Positions 7,032 to 14,283 of a DNA stretch of 64,000 bases are shown here, in pieces; within the stretch, counting starts at the first letter, position 1, and every line of letters begins with the position of its first letter. The notes under the pieces were generated by a model. The model was not told where the DNA came from. It was given only the letters and a program-made list of their open reading frames with translations, and made no database searches. Both the position numbers and the translations under genes were made by a program. The stretch spans positions 1 through 64,000 of the forward strand of contig NZ_SOQX01000001.1 of assembly GCF_004366735.1 (NCBI RefSeq), in the 5' to 3' direction. Origin of the DNA: Thiohalophilus thiocyanatoxydans. GTDB taxonomy: Bacteria > Pseudomonadota > Gammaproteobacteria > UBA6429 > Thiohalophilaceae.

Positions 7032-8374
7032 ACCTTAATTACCTCCTCCCTTACGAAGGGATCTTCACCTTCTGCATAGCCCAGTCCATCTTTCCACTGC
7101 GGATACTTTTCCAGTGCGGATTTAATGTAGTCATACTGGAACAGATCATTGCTAACATGCTCTCCAGTCAGACCTTCTAAGAAACCTGTCTCGCCGGTAA
7201 CAATAGTCTGTTTCAACTCACTGACTATGCGACGTGTGGCAGACGGATAAGGCCACCCTGTGAAATTAATCCGATCTTGTTCCCAATCCAGATTCTGGAT
7301 TGCGTGCGGGTTCTTGTAGTAAGCCGGGTCATAGAACATCATTGCACGCTCGATAACTTCGGCCGGAAATGGCATATATTTCTTGCCATCTTTTGAAAAG
7401 ATTTGCGCCATTTCTTTTCGATTATCGCCCAGATACAGCTGTGCGCGAACGATGGCGTTATGCACTTTTTGCGACCATTCCGCCCTCTCCGGGTCCATCG
7501 CATCCTCTTCATGCATGGCCACAACACAGCAGGGATGATTTTTCCAGATGTCACCGTTGAAGCGCAGTATTTCGCCCCGAGCCCTGAGCTCACCCATGGC
7601 ACAGAACGGTTCAGCTACACAGTAACCATCGATTTGGCGTGACGCGAGAGCCGGCGGCATATCAGGCGGGTTTAATACCAGGAAGTTACATTCATCCTCA
7701 GCAAGCTCGGCATTCTGCGGGCGTATTACCGGTTTGATGCCATGCTCTTTCAGCAGCATTTGCGAGACAATGTTGTGCATCGAATACCAGTACGGCATAG
7801 CGAATTGCTTTCCGCCCATATCTTTGGGAGATTTGATACCGCTATTCTTATGAACAACCATGGCCGAGCCATTGGTATGATCCCAGGCGGTAACTTTGAC
7901 TGGATAATTGTTGTTGTAGCGCATCCAGATCGGGATGGGGGCAAGCAAATGCGTCAGATTGAACCGATGAGACGCAAACGCTTCGACCAGGGGTGACCAG
8001 CCACGAATTAGTGTCGGCCTGACTGAGTCAAGACCTTCATCCTTGAAATAGCCCAGCTCATGGGCTGCGAGCAATGCAGCGGCATCTGTAATCGGGATAT
8101 AACCGATTCGTACCACGGGGTCGAAGACTTTTGTCGCAAGTTTCTCCTGCGCTAACAGCGACGACATCGCACCCATACTACCAAGACCGGCCACGGCCGC
8201 ACCTGCTTTCACGAGGTTACGCCGACTGATCCCCATACCCATACCGTTACTAAATCGCGGGTCATAGTCCAGTTTAAGGTTGGGATCGTCGATGCCGTCA
8301 CCATGCTTTTTATAATCGAGCGGTTTTCCGACAATTTTATTACCACTTCGGTGTTCTGGTCGTTTCTTAGCCAT
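7028..8374 (-). CDS. Tat-exported ABC substrate-binding protein, NrtA/CmpA/CynA-like
   Basis: 448-aa periplasmic solute-binding protein. An unusually long N-terminal region of about 50 residues precedes the twin-arginine signal SRRNLVKAGAAVAG (Arg51-Arg52), so export folded through Tat is likely. The mature part begins with VRIGYIPITDAAALLAAHELGYF, the standard opening of nitrate, bicarbonate and cyanate binding proteins, and contains VKVTAWDHTNGSAMVVH and YCVAEPFCAMGE. A strong AGGAG precedes the ATG. Tat export would permit cofactor or metal loading before export. The ligand is probably a small anion such as thiocyanate or cyanate (inference from context). Confidence 0.88.
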   Translation of the reverse strand: MAKKRPEHRSGNKIVGKPLDYKKHGDGIDDPNLKLDYDPRFSNGMGMGISRRNLVKAGAAVAGLGSMGAMSSLLAQEKLATKVFDPVVRIGYIPITDAAALLAAHELGYFKDEGLDSVRPTLIRGWSPLVEAFASHRFNLTHLLAPIPIWMRYNNNYPVKVTAWDHTNGSAMVVHKNSGIKSPKDMGGKQFAMPYWYSMHNIVSQMLLKEHGIKPVIRPQNAELAEDECNFLVLNPPDMPPALASRQIDGYCVAEPFCAMGELRARGEILRFNGDIWKNHPCCVVAMHEEDAMDPERAEWSQKVHNAIVRAQLYLGDNRKEMAQIFSKDGKKYMPFPAEVIERAMMFYDPAYYKNPHAIQNLDWEQDRINFTGWPYPSATRRIVSELKQTIVTGETGFLEGLTGEHVSNDLFQYDYIKSALEKYPQWKDGLGYAEGEDPFVREEVIKV

Positions 8375-8470
8375 TGTCTGTCTCCTAAATAATGCTTACG
8401 CATTTTGTGTTGTAGGTACTACAGCTCGCCTCTCTCAACTTGGCTTTACCGTTAAATCACTCAAATATAT

Positions 8471-9265
8471 TTATTGGCCAGATGCAGCCGCAGGAGCCTC
8501 CTCTTTAGAGTAAGCAGCCTGTTCGAATGTTGTCATCAGACGTGAACGCAATTCCTGTACTGAAGGGTCCTGGCGCTCTCTTGGATCCGGAAGATCTACA
8601 TCAAGTTTATGAACAATATTTCCCGGAGAACCAGCCATAATCACCGCGCGATCCGCCATGATAATAGCCTCATCGATGTCGTGAGTGACAAATACAATAT
8701 TGAACCCCAGTCTTTTGGCAATAGCACGGACATCTTTCTGAAGAGACGCTCGCGTGAACGCATCAAGTGCTGAAAACGGTTCATCCAGCAACAGTAGCTC
8801 CGGTTCCATAACCAGCGACCTGGCAAGTGCGACACGTTGCTGCTGTCCACCAGATAGGTCCTGTACATTGGAGTCAACATGCGGCTTTAGTTCTACAAGT
8901 TCGATTGCTTCATCAACACGTTTCTTTATTTCATTTTTTGACCAGCGCGCGAATGTCAAGCCAACTCCGACATTTTCCCTGACCGTCATCCAGGGGAACA
9001 GGTGTGGGGCCTGAAACATCATTACCCACCTCGGTGAAGGTGACTCCACGGACTCGCCATTCAATAGTGCTTTTCCCTCTGTTGGCTTAAGGACACCAGC
9101 CAGAATATGCAGAAGGGTGGATTTTCCACAGCCTGAGCGGCCTATGATTGCCAGTACTTCCCCGGGAGGAGACACCAGATCAATCTTGTTAAAGGTTAAT
9201 GGACTCTTGGCATTGTAACGATGCGTAAGCCCCTCAATTTTGATCTCTGTTCCACGTATCGACAT
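8471..9265 (-). CDS. ABC transporter ATPase, nitrate/sulfonate/cyanate family
   Basis: 264-aa ATP-binding subunit. Walker A is GRSGCGKST (residues 42-50), the Q loop MMFQAPHLFPWMTV, the signature LSGGQQQR, Walker B LLLLDEPFSALD, and the switch histidine VFVTHD. It energises the importer formed with the downstream binding protein and permeases. The start has AGAGG upstream. Gaps of about 150 bp before it and 96 bp after it contain no other gene. Confidence 0.92.
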   Translation of the reverse strand: MSIRGTEIKIEGLTHRYNAKSPLTFNKIDLVSPPGEVLAIIGRSGCGKSTLLHILAGVLKPTEGKALLNGESVESPSPRWVMMFQAPHLFPWMTVRENVGVGLTFARWSKNEIKKRVDEAIELVELKPHVDSNVQDLSGGQQQRVALARSLVMEPELLLLDEPFSALDAFTRASLQKDVRAIAKRLGFNIVFVTHDIDEAIIMADRAVIMAGSPGNIVHKLDVDLPDPRERQDPSVQELRSRLMTTFEQAAYSKEEAPAAASGQ

Positions 9266-9412
9266 CTACTTAACCTCTGACTAATCGTTATTGCCATCAC
9301 CACCAGGGTACATAGCGTTAATCAATTCACATCCATCCTGGGCGGGTTCTCAGGTAGCACACATAACCTCATTGCATTACTTTACTGAAGACTCCAACTG
9401 ACACTTGTCTAA

Positions 9413-9835
9413 TCATGCGCTTTTAAATCGTTTTTCAAGCTCTGCCATGCGACCAGCAAGCTCATTTTCCTCCAGCAATCCACGCTTAATCATTGAGTGA
9501 GCCAGAGCCAGCAATTGCCGTTCAGGAAAAGGGACATCTTCGTAAATCGTTTCCGACAACTCATCTTCCTCTGTACGACGCTCGAGGGATGGTAATGCAC
9601 AGGTGTCAGTATCGACTTCCTCATATGGCTTGACACACGAATCGGCGGCGAGAAGATCACAGGTTGTTTCGAGGGTAATCTTCCACGGCGGATCCGGATT
9701 AGTTACTCCATATTGCGTCGACAAATCTTCCCACACCTTCCCTCTGGACAAAATTTCCTGCAGAAGTGGAATAGGCGTCGTATCAACAACGTAATCTTTT
9801 TGATTACTGTTACCGTCTTTCATCGATGCGTTCAT
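9413..9835 (-). CDS. Thiocyanate hydrolase activator, P15K-like
   Basis: 140-aa protein with a C-terminal helix pair (PERQLLALAHSMIKRGLLEENELAGRM) like the N-terminal domain of nitrile hydratase beta subunits. In Thiobacillus thioparus a 15-kDa protein called P15K, encoded after scnBAC, promotes functional (cobalt-loaded) expression of thiocyanate hydrolase. This gene has the same position (20 bp after scnC), size and fold signature. Two cysteines (ETTCDLLAADSC) could bind metal. AGGAG precedes the ATG. The molecular mechanism cannot be read from the sequence. Confidence 0.82.
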   Translation of the reverse strand: MNASMKDGNSNQKDYVVDTTPIPLLQEILSRGKVWEDLSTQYGVTNPDPPWKITLETTCDLLAADSCVKPYEEVDTDTCALPSLERRTEEDELSETIYEDVPFPERQLLALAHSMIKRGLLEENELAGRMAELEKRFKSA

Positions 9836-9854
9836 GGCTCACTCCTAGCTTTCA

Positions 9855-10577
9855 TTAATGGTCATGCTGCACGGGATTAATTGCTTTGCGAATCGGCCGT
9901 TTTGCATTGGATGTGATACCCGGTTTTGGTACTGCCACACCAATCAGACAGTCACGTGTCACAATCTCTGCGAGCTGATCTTCTGTCCAGCCTTCTGTAC
10001 CTTCAGGCCGAACCGGCATGACGATATAACGGGTTTTTTGATTGGAATCAGCAACTCTGACCTGGACTTCCGGAGGCAATTGCAATCCAAATTCGGCGAG
10101 AACTTGACGTGGCCAACGGACAAGTCGACGACGGTAGTTCGGGGTACGATACCACTCGGGTGACTGGCCAAGAATCGGACGCGGATAGCATGAACACAGG
10201 GTACACACGACTACATGCTTGAGTGTCGGCGTGTCCACCAGGACGCGAAGATTACAATAGTCACTTGGCGTACCGAACTGGGTCGGCGGGCTGGTTACCC
10301 AGTCAACACCTACTGCCTTGCTTGCTTCAACCCCATCTTCCTCACACAGCTTTTTATACTCGGGATCAAGCCAGGCTTTGGCAACCAGGCGCGCAGCAGG
10401 CAGCGGTCCGAGAGTGTGGACATATTCAGTCCAGACTCGGTGGTCTTCAGCAGAGAACAGTCCTTTCTCAATAGAGAGCTCACGAACCGCTGCTTCGAGT
10501 ATCTCAAAATCGCTAACTTCTTCAACCATCGGTGCTGCTTTGTGACCATGGTCGTGTTTATGATCGTGATCTGACAT
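9855..10577 (-). CDS. scnC: Thiocyanate hydrolase gamma subunit (cobalt-binding)
   Basis: 240-aa catalytic subunit of the nitrile-hydratase-like enzyme that converts thiocyanate and water to carbonyl sulfide and ammonia. The metal claw CTLCSC (Cys125, Cys128, Cys130) is intact and followed by YPRPILGQSPEWYR. In the characterised enzyme two of these cysteines are oxidised to sulfinic/sulfenic forms and ligate low-spin Co(III). The N-terminus is His-rich (HDHKHDHGHK, residues 4-13) and the protein ends in HDH. The middle gene order scnB-scnA-scnC matches Thiobacillus. The start follows AGAGGA. The function is known for the family and is very secure here. Confidence 0.97.
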   Translation of the reverse strand: MSDHDHKHDHGHKAAPMVEEVSDFEILEAAVRELSIEKGLFSAEDHRVWTEYVHTLGPLPAARLVAKAWLDPEYKKLCEEDGVEASKAVGVDWVTSPPTQFGTPSDYCNLRVLVDTPTLKHVVVCTLCSCYPRPILGQSPEWYRTPNYRRRLVRWPRQVLAEFGLQLPPEVQVRVADSNQKTRYIVMPVRPEGTEGWTEDQLAEIVTRDCLIGVAVPKPGITSNAKRPIRKAINPVQHDH

Positions 10578-10615
10578 CTTTAATTCCTCTTATTCAATAA
10601 TGTCCGCTTGAAACG

Positions 10616-10984
10616 TTAAGCCGACTCGAGGTAGCGTTCGGGAAACTCGGTCTCTAACGTGTCGTTTTCATACGTATCACTGTACTCAGGCCAGAGTTCT
10701 TTTTGCTTGAATGCGACACTGTAAAACCAGACAGGATTGTCCTCGTTACCAAATGCCTCATCCTCAGCAGCCGGACTCTCATATACCAGCTCGGTGACAG
10801 TGCCTACCGCCCCGCGCGTATACGTCATAGTACGCGTATAGAAAATGTCCGGCAGATCCTTGATTCGTACGCGATCGCCTACATTGAATTTCGGCTTTCC
10901 GGCCATGCCTTTAAAACATTGCGGGTCGCCGATACCGGTCGCCATTTTGGCGTGATGTTCTCTATCGTAAACAGGTTTAGCCAT
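10616..10984 (-). CDS. scnA: Thiocyanate hydrolase alpha subunit
   Basis: 122-aa subunit homologous to the C-terminal SH3-like domain of nitrile hydratase beta. The pattern FNVGDRVRIKDLPDIFYTRTMTYTRGAVGTV (around residues 34-64) is typical, including the basic RVR stretch that borders the active-site cavity. Its ATG overlaps the scnB stop by eight bases, so synthesis of the two subunits is coupled. It assembles with ScnB and ScnC in the dodecameric cytoplasmic enzyme known from Thiobacillus. Confidence 0.94.
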   Translation of the reverse strand: MAKPVYDREHHAKMATGIGDPQCFKGMAGKPKFNVGDRVRIKDLPDIFYTRTMTYTRGAVGTVTELVYESPAAEDEAFGNEDNPVWFYSVAFKQKELWPEYSDTYENDTLETEFPERYLESA

Positions 10985-11408
10985 TGCGCTTTTTCACCTC
11001 TTCAATTTTGTCTACAAGTTCGGGCAGCGTACAGTACTGCTTATCGATCAGAATTCTTGCTGCTGTCAGCAACCACCGCCCGTAATATGGCAACCCCAGA
11101 TACTGCGTCTGACCAACATCAACATTCTGCTTGCGGCGTCGCTCTTCGGCAGTCCATACGCCGCGCCAGGCAAGACATTCACAGGTTGCGAATGTATTCA
11201 GCTCCCACTGTTCTTCTTCTTTCTCTTCCCACACAATCGGCACGTCCGGCTCACCACCCACATCATGCGGGGTGCGTATATATGCACGCCAAAGCGTATG
11301 GTCGATTTCATCCGGTGACGGGGCATGCGTTTGCTTGTGTAATGCTGGCTGCATAAGACCGACAGTACTGATGTGTCGGAGAACTTCTTCTCTGGTAGAC
11401 GATGACAT
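10977..11408 (-). CDS. scnB: Thiocyanate hydrolase beta subunit
   Basis: 143-aa subunit related to the N-terminal part of nitrile hydratase beta. Landmarks are HKQTHAPSPDEIDHTLWRAYIRTPHD and TFATCECLAWRGVWTAEERRR. It is the first gene of the scn operon, with GGAG about ten bases before the ATG. The 55-bp element at 11591-11645 and an AT-rich motif at 11453-11479 lie upstream and are the best candidates for its control region. Family knowledge makes it a structural partner of ScnA and ScnC. Confidence 0.94.
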   Translation of the reverse strand: MSSSTREEVLRHISTVGLMQPALHKQTHAPSPDEIDHTLWRAYIRTPHDVGGEPDVPIVWEEKEEEQWELNTFATCECLAWRGVWTAEERRRKQNVDVGQTQYLGLPYYGRWLLTAARILIDKQYCTLPELVDKIEEVKKRNG

Positions 11409-11452
11409 TGTTTCTGACTCCTCTGTAGCTATTCAGCAATTCAACTTGCGTT

Positions 11453-11479
11453 GGCTCTATATAAATATATTCTTATATA
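11453..11479 (-). promoter_or_regulatory. AT-rich motif shared by the scnB and hupE leaders
   Basis: On the plus strand it reads GGCTCTAT-ATAAATATATTCTTATATA, nearly the same as 14097-14127 upstream of hupE. It contains the inverted repeat CTATATAA/TTATATAG. It lies 45 bp before scnB and may be the promoter core or an A/T-rich regulator site. Confidence 0.45.
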
Positions 11480-11547
11480 GCAACATTATTATCCTGGAAG
11501 ACCACCATACTCCGTCTGATTGTCTCCAATAATTTTTTGTACTGCCC

Positions 11548-11568
11548 TACTGCTCATCTGGAGCAGTA
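11548..11568. promoter_or_regulatory. Hairpin in the scnB leader
   Basis: Perfect 8-bp arms TACTGCTC / GAGCAGTA around a 5-base loop, between the 55-bp element and the scnB start. There is no downstream T run on the minus strand, so it is not a simple terminator; an operator or a leader structure is possible. Confidence 0.4.
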
Positions 11569-11590
11569 CTCTGTCTTAATGACAGTTTTA

Positions 11591-11645
11591 CTATGGCCCA
11601 TCGGGAATTCCATTTCCAAGACTAAATCCTGATGAGGCCTATAGG
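11591..11645 (-). promoter_or_regulatory. 55-bp element, copy 1 (scn operon)
   Basis: Begins CTATG and ends with the conserved 33-bp block containing CCAAGA, TAAAT, GATG and CTATAGG. It lies 183 bp before scnB. Unlike the other copies its left half is also a near-complete reverse copy of the right half (CTATGGCCCATCGGGAATT against CTATAGGCCTCATCAGGATT), making a true inverted repeat. Proposed binding site of the CynR-like regulator. Confidence 0.7.
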
Positions 11646-11828
11646 TCCTGACAATGCGATTTTATAAGTACCCGCGGCCTAAAGATTAAATGCTTCCTGA
11701 TAAATACTTGAAACAGTCGTTTGTATGTCCAGAAACACTGTGCTGAGTATTGGCTTGTCACCATCTACCCGTTACTTTACCAATATTCAATTACTTCATT
11801 GATCATGACAAATGATGTTTATAACCTG
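11646..11828. other. Intergenic region after the methyltransferase gene
   Basis: No coding frame and no convincing terminator for the methyltransferase operon, so transcription could run on into the scn operon. Confidence 0.35.
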
Positions 11829-12677
11829 TTATTTGTCTGCCATTGGCGTCTGGTACACTACTGCAGTCCTGCGTAACAGATAGGTATAATAATTACACGC
11901 AGCAAAAAAGGTCCCGTTCTCCATTGCCCTGTATTGCTCGCCTAGCCAGATATCCACTGCCTGTTCTGAAAACAGTCCCGCGCGTTTTACATAAGGCGCA
12001 TAAGTTTCAGCAAACGTCCTGAAATAACTTCCATCACCAATTTCAACAACCGCATCACCCCAGGCATTCGTCAACTCCAGCCCCATTTCTGGCAATAGAC
12101 GAGGTAAATCACGCATAATTTTCGGATTATTAAAGGTGGTTGATGCCAGCGCATTATCCATTTTCTGACCAAGGCTGTGATCCGGACATGCATAAGTCAG
12201 TGATGCATAATCCCCATCAAATATTGCCACCATACCTCCCGGACGGACGACTCGCGCCATTTCAGCGAGAACTTCTACCGGGTCCGTTACATGGCTTATC
12301 ACGGTATGCGCGATAACGATATCAAATTCGCCGGAATCAAAAATGAGGTTATGGACGTCCCCAACCTGGAAGCTTGTTCGGCCATCCGTTCCTTCATCCT
12401 GGGCAAATTTATTCGCAGCAGAAATAAATGAAGGACATTGATCGACACCGAAAGCAGTGCCTGTGAATTCCGGGCGCCTGGAAAGACTTCTTAGAATAAC
12501 ACCTGTTCCGCAACCCACTTCCAGGATTTTGTCTGAAGATTTAATGTCTATTTGATCTACGTATTTATCAAACAGCTCTGAAAATATCGGTACTTGTGCG
12601 CGACTTTCAAGTCGACCTATAAGCCGTTGATGGGCTTCCTCATCAAGTTCATTAACAAAGCGATGTGGATCGGCCAA
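11829..12677 (-). CDS. Class I SAM-dependent methyltransferase
   Basis: 282-aa methyltransferase. Motif I is ILEVGCGTGVILRSLSR, the acidic residue after strand 2 lies in FGVDQCPSF, and later motifs are GEFDIVIAHTVISHV and RVVRPGGMVAIFDGDY. The start is probably TTG at 12677, because AGAGGA lies seven bases upstream and no nearby ATG fits. It follows cynS by 74 bp on the same strand and seems to be the third gene of hupE-cynS-methyltransferase. The substrate is unknown. A methyl acceptor among the sulfur products of thiocyanate breakdown is conceivable, but nothing in the sequence proves it. Confidence 0.85.
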   Translation of the reverse strand: MADPHRFVNELDEEAHQRLIGRLESRAQVPIFSELFDKYVDQIDIKSSDKILEVGCGTGVILRSLSRRPEFTGTAFGVDQCPSFISAANKFAQDEGTDGRTSFQVGDVHNLIFDSGEFDIVIAHTVISHVTDPVEVLAEMARVVRPGGMVAIFDGDYASLTYACPDHSLGQKMDNALASTTFNNPKIMRDLPRLLPEMGLELTNAWGDAVVEIGDGSYFRTFAETYAPYVKRAGLFSEQAVDIWLGEQYRAMENGTFFAACNYYTYLLRRTAVVYQTPMADK

Positions 12678-12751
12678 TGGTAAATCCTCTTGTGGTCTTC
12701 AAATAGTCCATAATTTGTCTTATTTATAACAACAACTTACGCCAGGATTCC

Positions 12752-13192
12752 TCACCATGATTTATAGGGAAGGAATTTGCCGTTCAGAGTTACTACAACA
12801 CGATCCCCATTTGGGTCCTCCTGCTTTTCAATGTTCATTGAAAAATCAATCGCGCTCATAATCCCGTCACCGAACTTGTCACTGATTATTTCCTTGATAG
12901 TCTCGCCATACACTCCGACGATCTCGTACCAGCGATAAATTACCGGATCTGTAGGCACAACCTGACTCCATGTCTTAAGTGGATATTTTTGCAGTGCAAT
13001 TGAGACATCCTCACCCAGATCAAGCAATGTGGCTACCGCGTCAGCACTCTTTTTTTCAAGATGGTTCATACCAAGGCAGGCGGAACATGTAAACTCGGGC
13101 GACAATCCTGCTGCTTCTGCAAGCGAATCCCACTTGAGTCCTTTGTCATATTTAGCTTTCAATATTGCTTCTTTCATTTCTTCTTTCTTCAT
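12752..13192 (-). CDS. cynS: Cyanate hydratase (cyanase)
   Basis: 146-aa enzyme that decomposes cyanate with bicarbonate to carbon dioxide and ammonia. The catalytic region PTDPVIYRWYE keeps the Arg and Glu equivalent to E. coli Arg96 and Glu99, and FGDGIMSAIDF keeps the serine equivalent to Ser122; the C-terminus VTLNGKFLPYKSW matches the family. I prefer the ATG at 13192, which has AGGA at the right spacing, over an upstream GTG at 13228. It sits downstream of hupE and is divergent from the CynR-like regulator. No carbonic anhydrase gene accompanies it, unlike the E. coli cynTSX operon. Confidence 0.95.
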   Translation of the reverse strand: MKKEEMKEAILKAKYDKGLKWDSLAEAAGLSPEFTCSACLGMNHLEKKSADAVATLLDLGEDVSIALQKYPLKTWSQVVPTDPVIYRWYEIVGVYGETIKEIISDKFGDGIMSAIDFSMNIEKQEDPNGDRVVVTLNGKFLPYKSW

Positions 13193-13261
13193 GACGTATC
13201 CTGTTACTTGTTCGATCCCTTGAATCACAATATTGTTCTGTCACCAGCCTTTAATTACCAA

Positions 13262-13286
13262 ACCAGGGAGAGCTTTTCTCCCTGGT
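13262..13286. promoter_or_regulatory. Hairpin between hupE and cynS
   Basis: Perfect arms ACCAGGGAGA / TCTCCCTGGT around a short loop, followed on the minus strand by only three T. It may be a leaky terminator or an RNA-processing or stability element that sets the hupE:cynS ratio. Confidence 0.55.
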
Positions 13287-13312
13287 CTAATCTATATGAA
13301 TGACAGAACTTG

Positions 13313-13966
13313 TTATGTCAGGCTCTGGACAAAAAACAGGCCACCAGTCAAAAATGCCGCAACACTGCCAACCCGCGCCACAATGCCACGTACTTTTTCA
13401 GAATGTGCTGCGATTTTTTCAAGCCCATATACTCCGCCGGCTATCAGTGCGTACTGAATTGCCGCGAAACCTGCCAGATAAGCCAGTAGAGGCGTTGTTT
13501 CTGCACCGACGATGGCTTCACCATAGGCGTAGCCATGCAATACACCGCTCAGGACAAAAACCGAGCTCAGCACGATTGCCCCGAGATAATGGCGGGTTAC
13601 TGCCAGCACGCCTCCGATAACGACAGTCAGAGCAATCAGGGTTTCTGCCATGGGGATATTTGCCGCACCCAGATGCAGCACTGTGCCGCCAATAGTTGCC
13701 CCGATAAATGCAATCGGCACCAGGTAACGGGCTGACCCTTTCAGTGCACAGGCCAGAAGTATGGCAATTACGAGAAATGCGAAATGATCAAGACCGATAA
13801 TGGGGTGGCCCAGACCTGACATGAGCCCTTGCCCAAATGTCTCTGGCGTCATTCCCCCCATCGGGTGATGCGCGAAGGCCGGTGATGACACGGTTAGCAG
13901 AAATGCACCAATTACGGCGAGTTTCCCGCGCAAGGAGTTGTTCTGAAAAGTGTTTACGGTACTCAT
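13313..13966 (-). CDS. hupE: HupE/UreJ-family nickel/cobalt permease
   Basis: 217-aa polytopic membrane protein with a cleavable-looking N-terminal signal (KLAVIGAFLLTVSSPAFA) and the family metal motif in GHPIIGLDHFAF (H-x5-D-H), followed by about six hydrophobic segments. HupE/UreJ proteins import nickel or cobalt. No hydrogenase or urease gene is near, while the cobalt enzyme thiocyanate hydrolase is, so cobalt supply is the sensible role (inference). The ATG at 13966 has GAGGG upstream and is better than the GTG at 13981. It heads the hupE-cynS-methyltransferase operon, divergent from the LysR gene, with a 55-bp element 255 bp upstream. Confidence 0.88.
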   Translation of the reverse strand: MSTVNTFQNNSLRGKLAVIGAFLLTVSSPAFAHHPMGGMTPETFGQGLMSGLGHPIIGLDHFAFLVIAILLACALKGSARYLVPIAFIGATIGGTVLHLGAANIPMAETLIALTVVIGGVLAVTRHYLGAIVLSSVFVLSGVLHGYAYGEAIVGAETTPLLAYLAGFAAIQYALIAGGVYGLEKIAAHSEKVRGIVARVGSVAAFLTGGLFFVQSLT

Positions 13967-14096
13967 ATCAATTACCCTCACTGTTAACTACTTTTGTTAT
14001 CCGGCTGGTACGTAGCCGTACTCGACTATTCGCGTAAATAGATATTTAAAAACTTGTCCTGGCCTGTAACCTGCCATGGCCTGATTACTCTTCCAG

Positions 14097-14127
14097 GGCC
14101 TATGTATAAATATCTTCTAATATAATT
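14097..14127 (-). promoter_or_regulatory. AT-rich motif shared by the hupE and scnB leaders
   Basis: GGGCCTATGTATAAATATC-TTCTAATATAAT, matching 11453-11479. It lies between the 55-bp element and hupE, as its partner lies between the element and scnB. Confidence 0.4.
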
Positions 14128-14220
14128 ATCTAGTCATAACTTCCAGCAACTGACCAGACTCACACTAAGTACAATGCATACTGCATGATTCAGCAGGAAG
14201 TCAGCTTTTGTTGAAATAAA

Positions 14221-14275
14221 CTATGTACGATGCGATTATAGTTTTCCAAGATTAAATTCCGATGGGCCCTATAGG
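14221..14275. promoter_or_regulatory. 55-bp element, copy 2 (hupE-cynS operon and cynR-like gene)
   Basis: Starts CTATG and ends CCCTATAGG with the full conserved block. Its right end overlaps the AGGAG ribosome binding site of the LysR gene (14273-14277), so binding here would directly affect regulator expression. On the minus strand it lies 255 bp before hupE. Confidence 0.7.
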
Positions 14276-14283
14276 AGTTGGCT

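Noticed and set aside
5155-9265. Annotating the ABC system as a nitrate transporter
   Set aside because: The family covers nitrate, bicarbonate, cyanate and sulfonates, and no nitrate reductase is nearby; context favours thiocyanate or cyanate.
11829-12677. Calling the methyltransferase a thiocyanate or halide methyltransferase
   Set aside because: Only generic SAM motifs are visible; nothing marks thiocyanate as acceptor.
14278-14283. TTG start for the CynR-like gene
   Set aside because: It lies directly against the AGGAG; the ATG six bases downstream has correct spacing.
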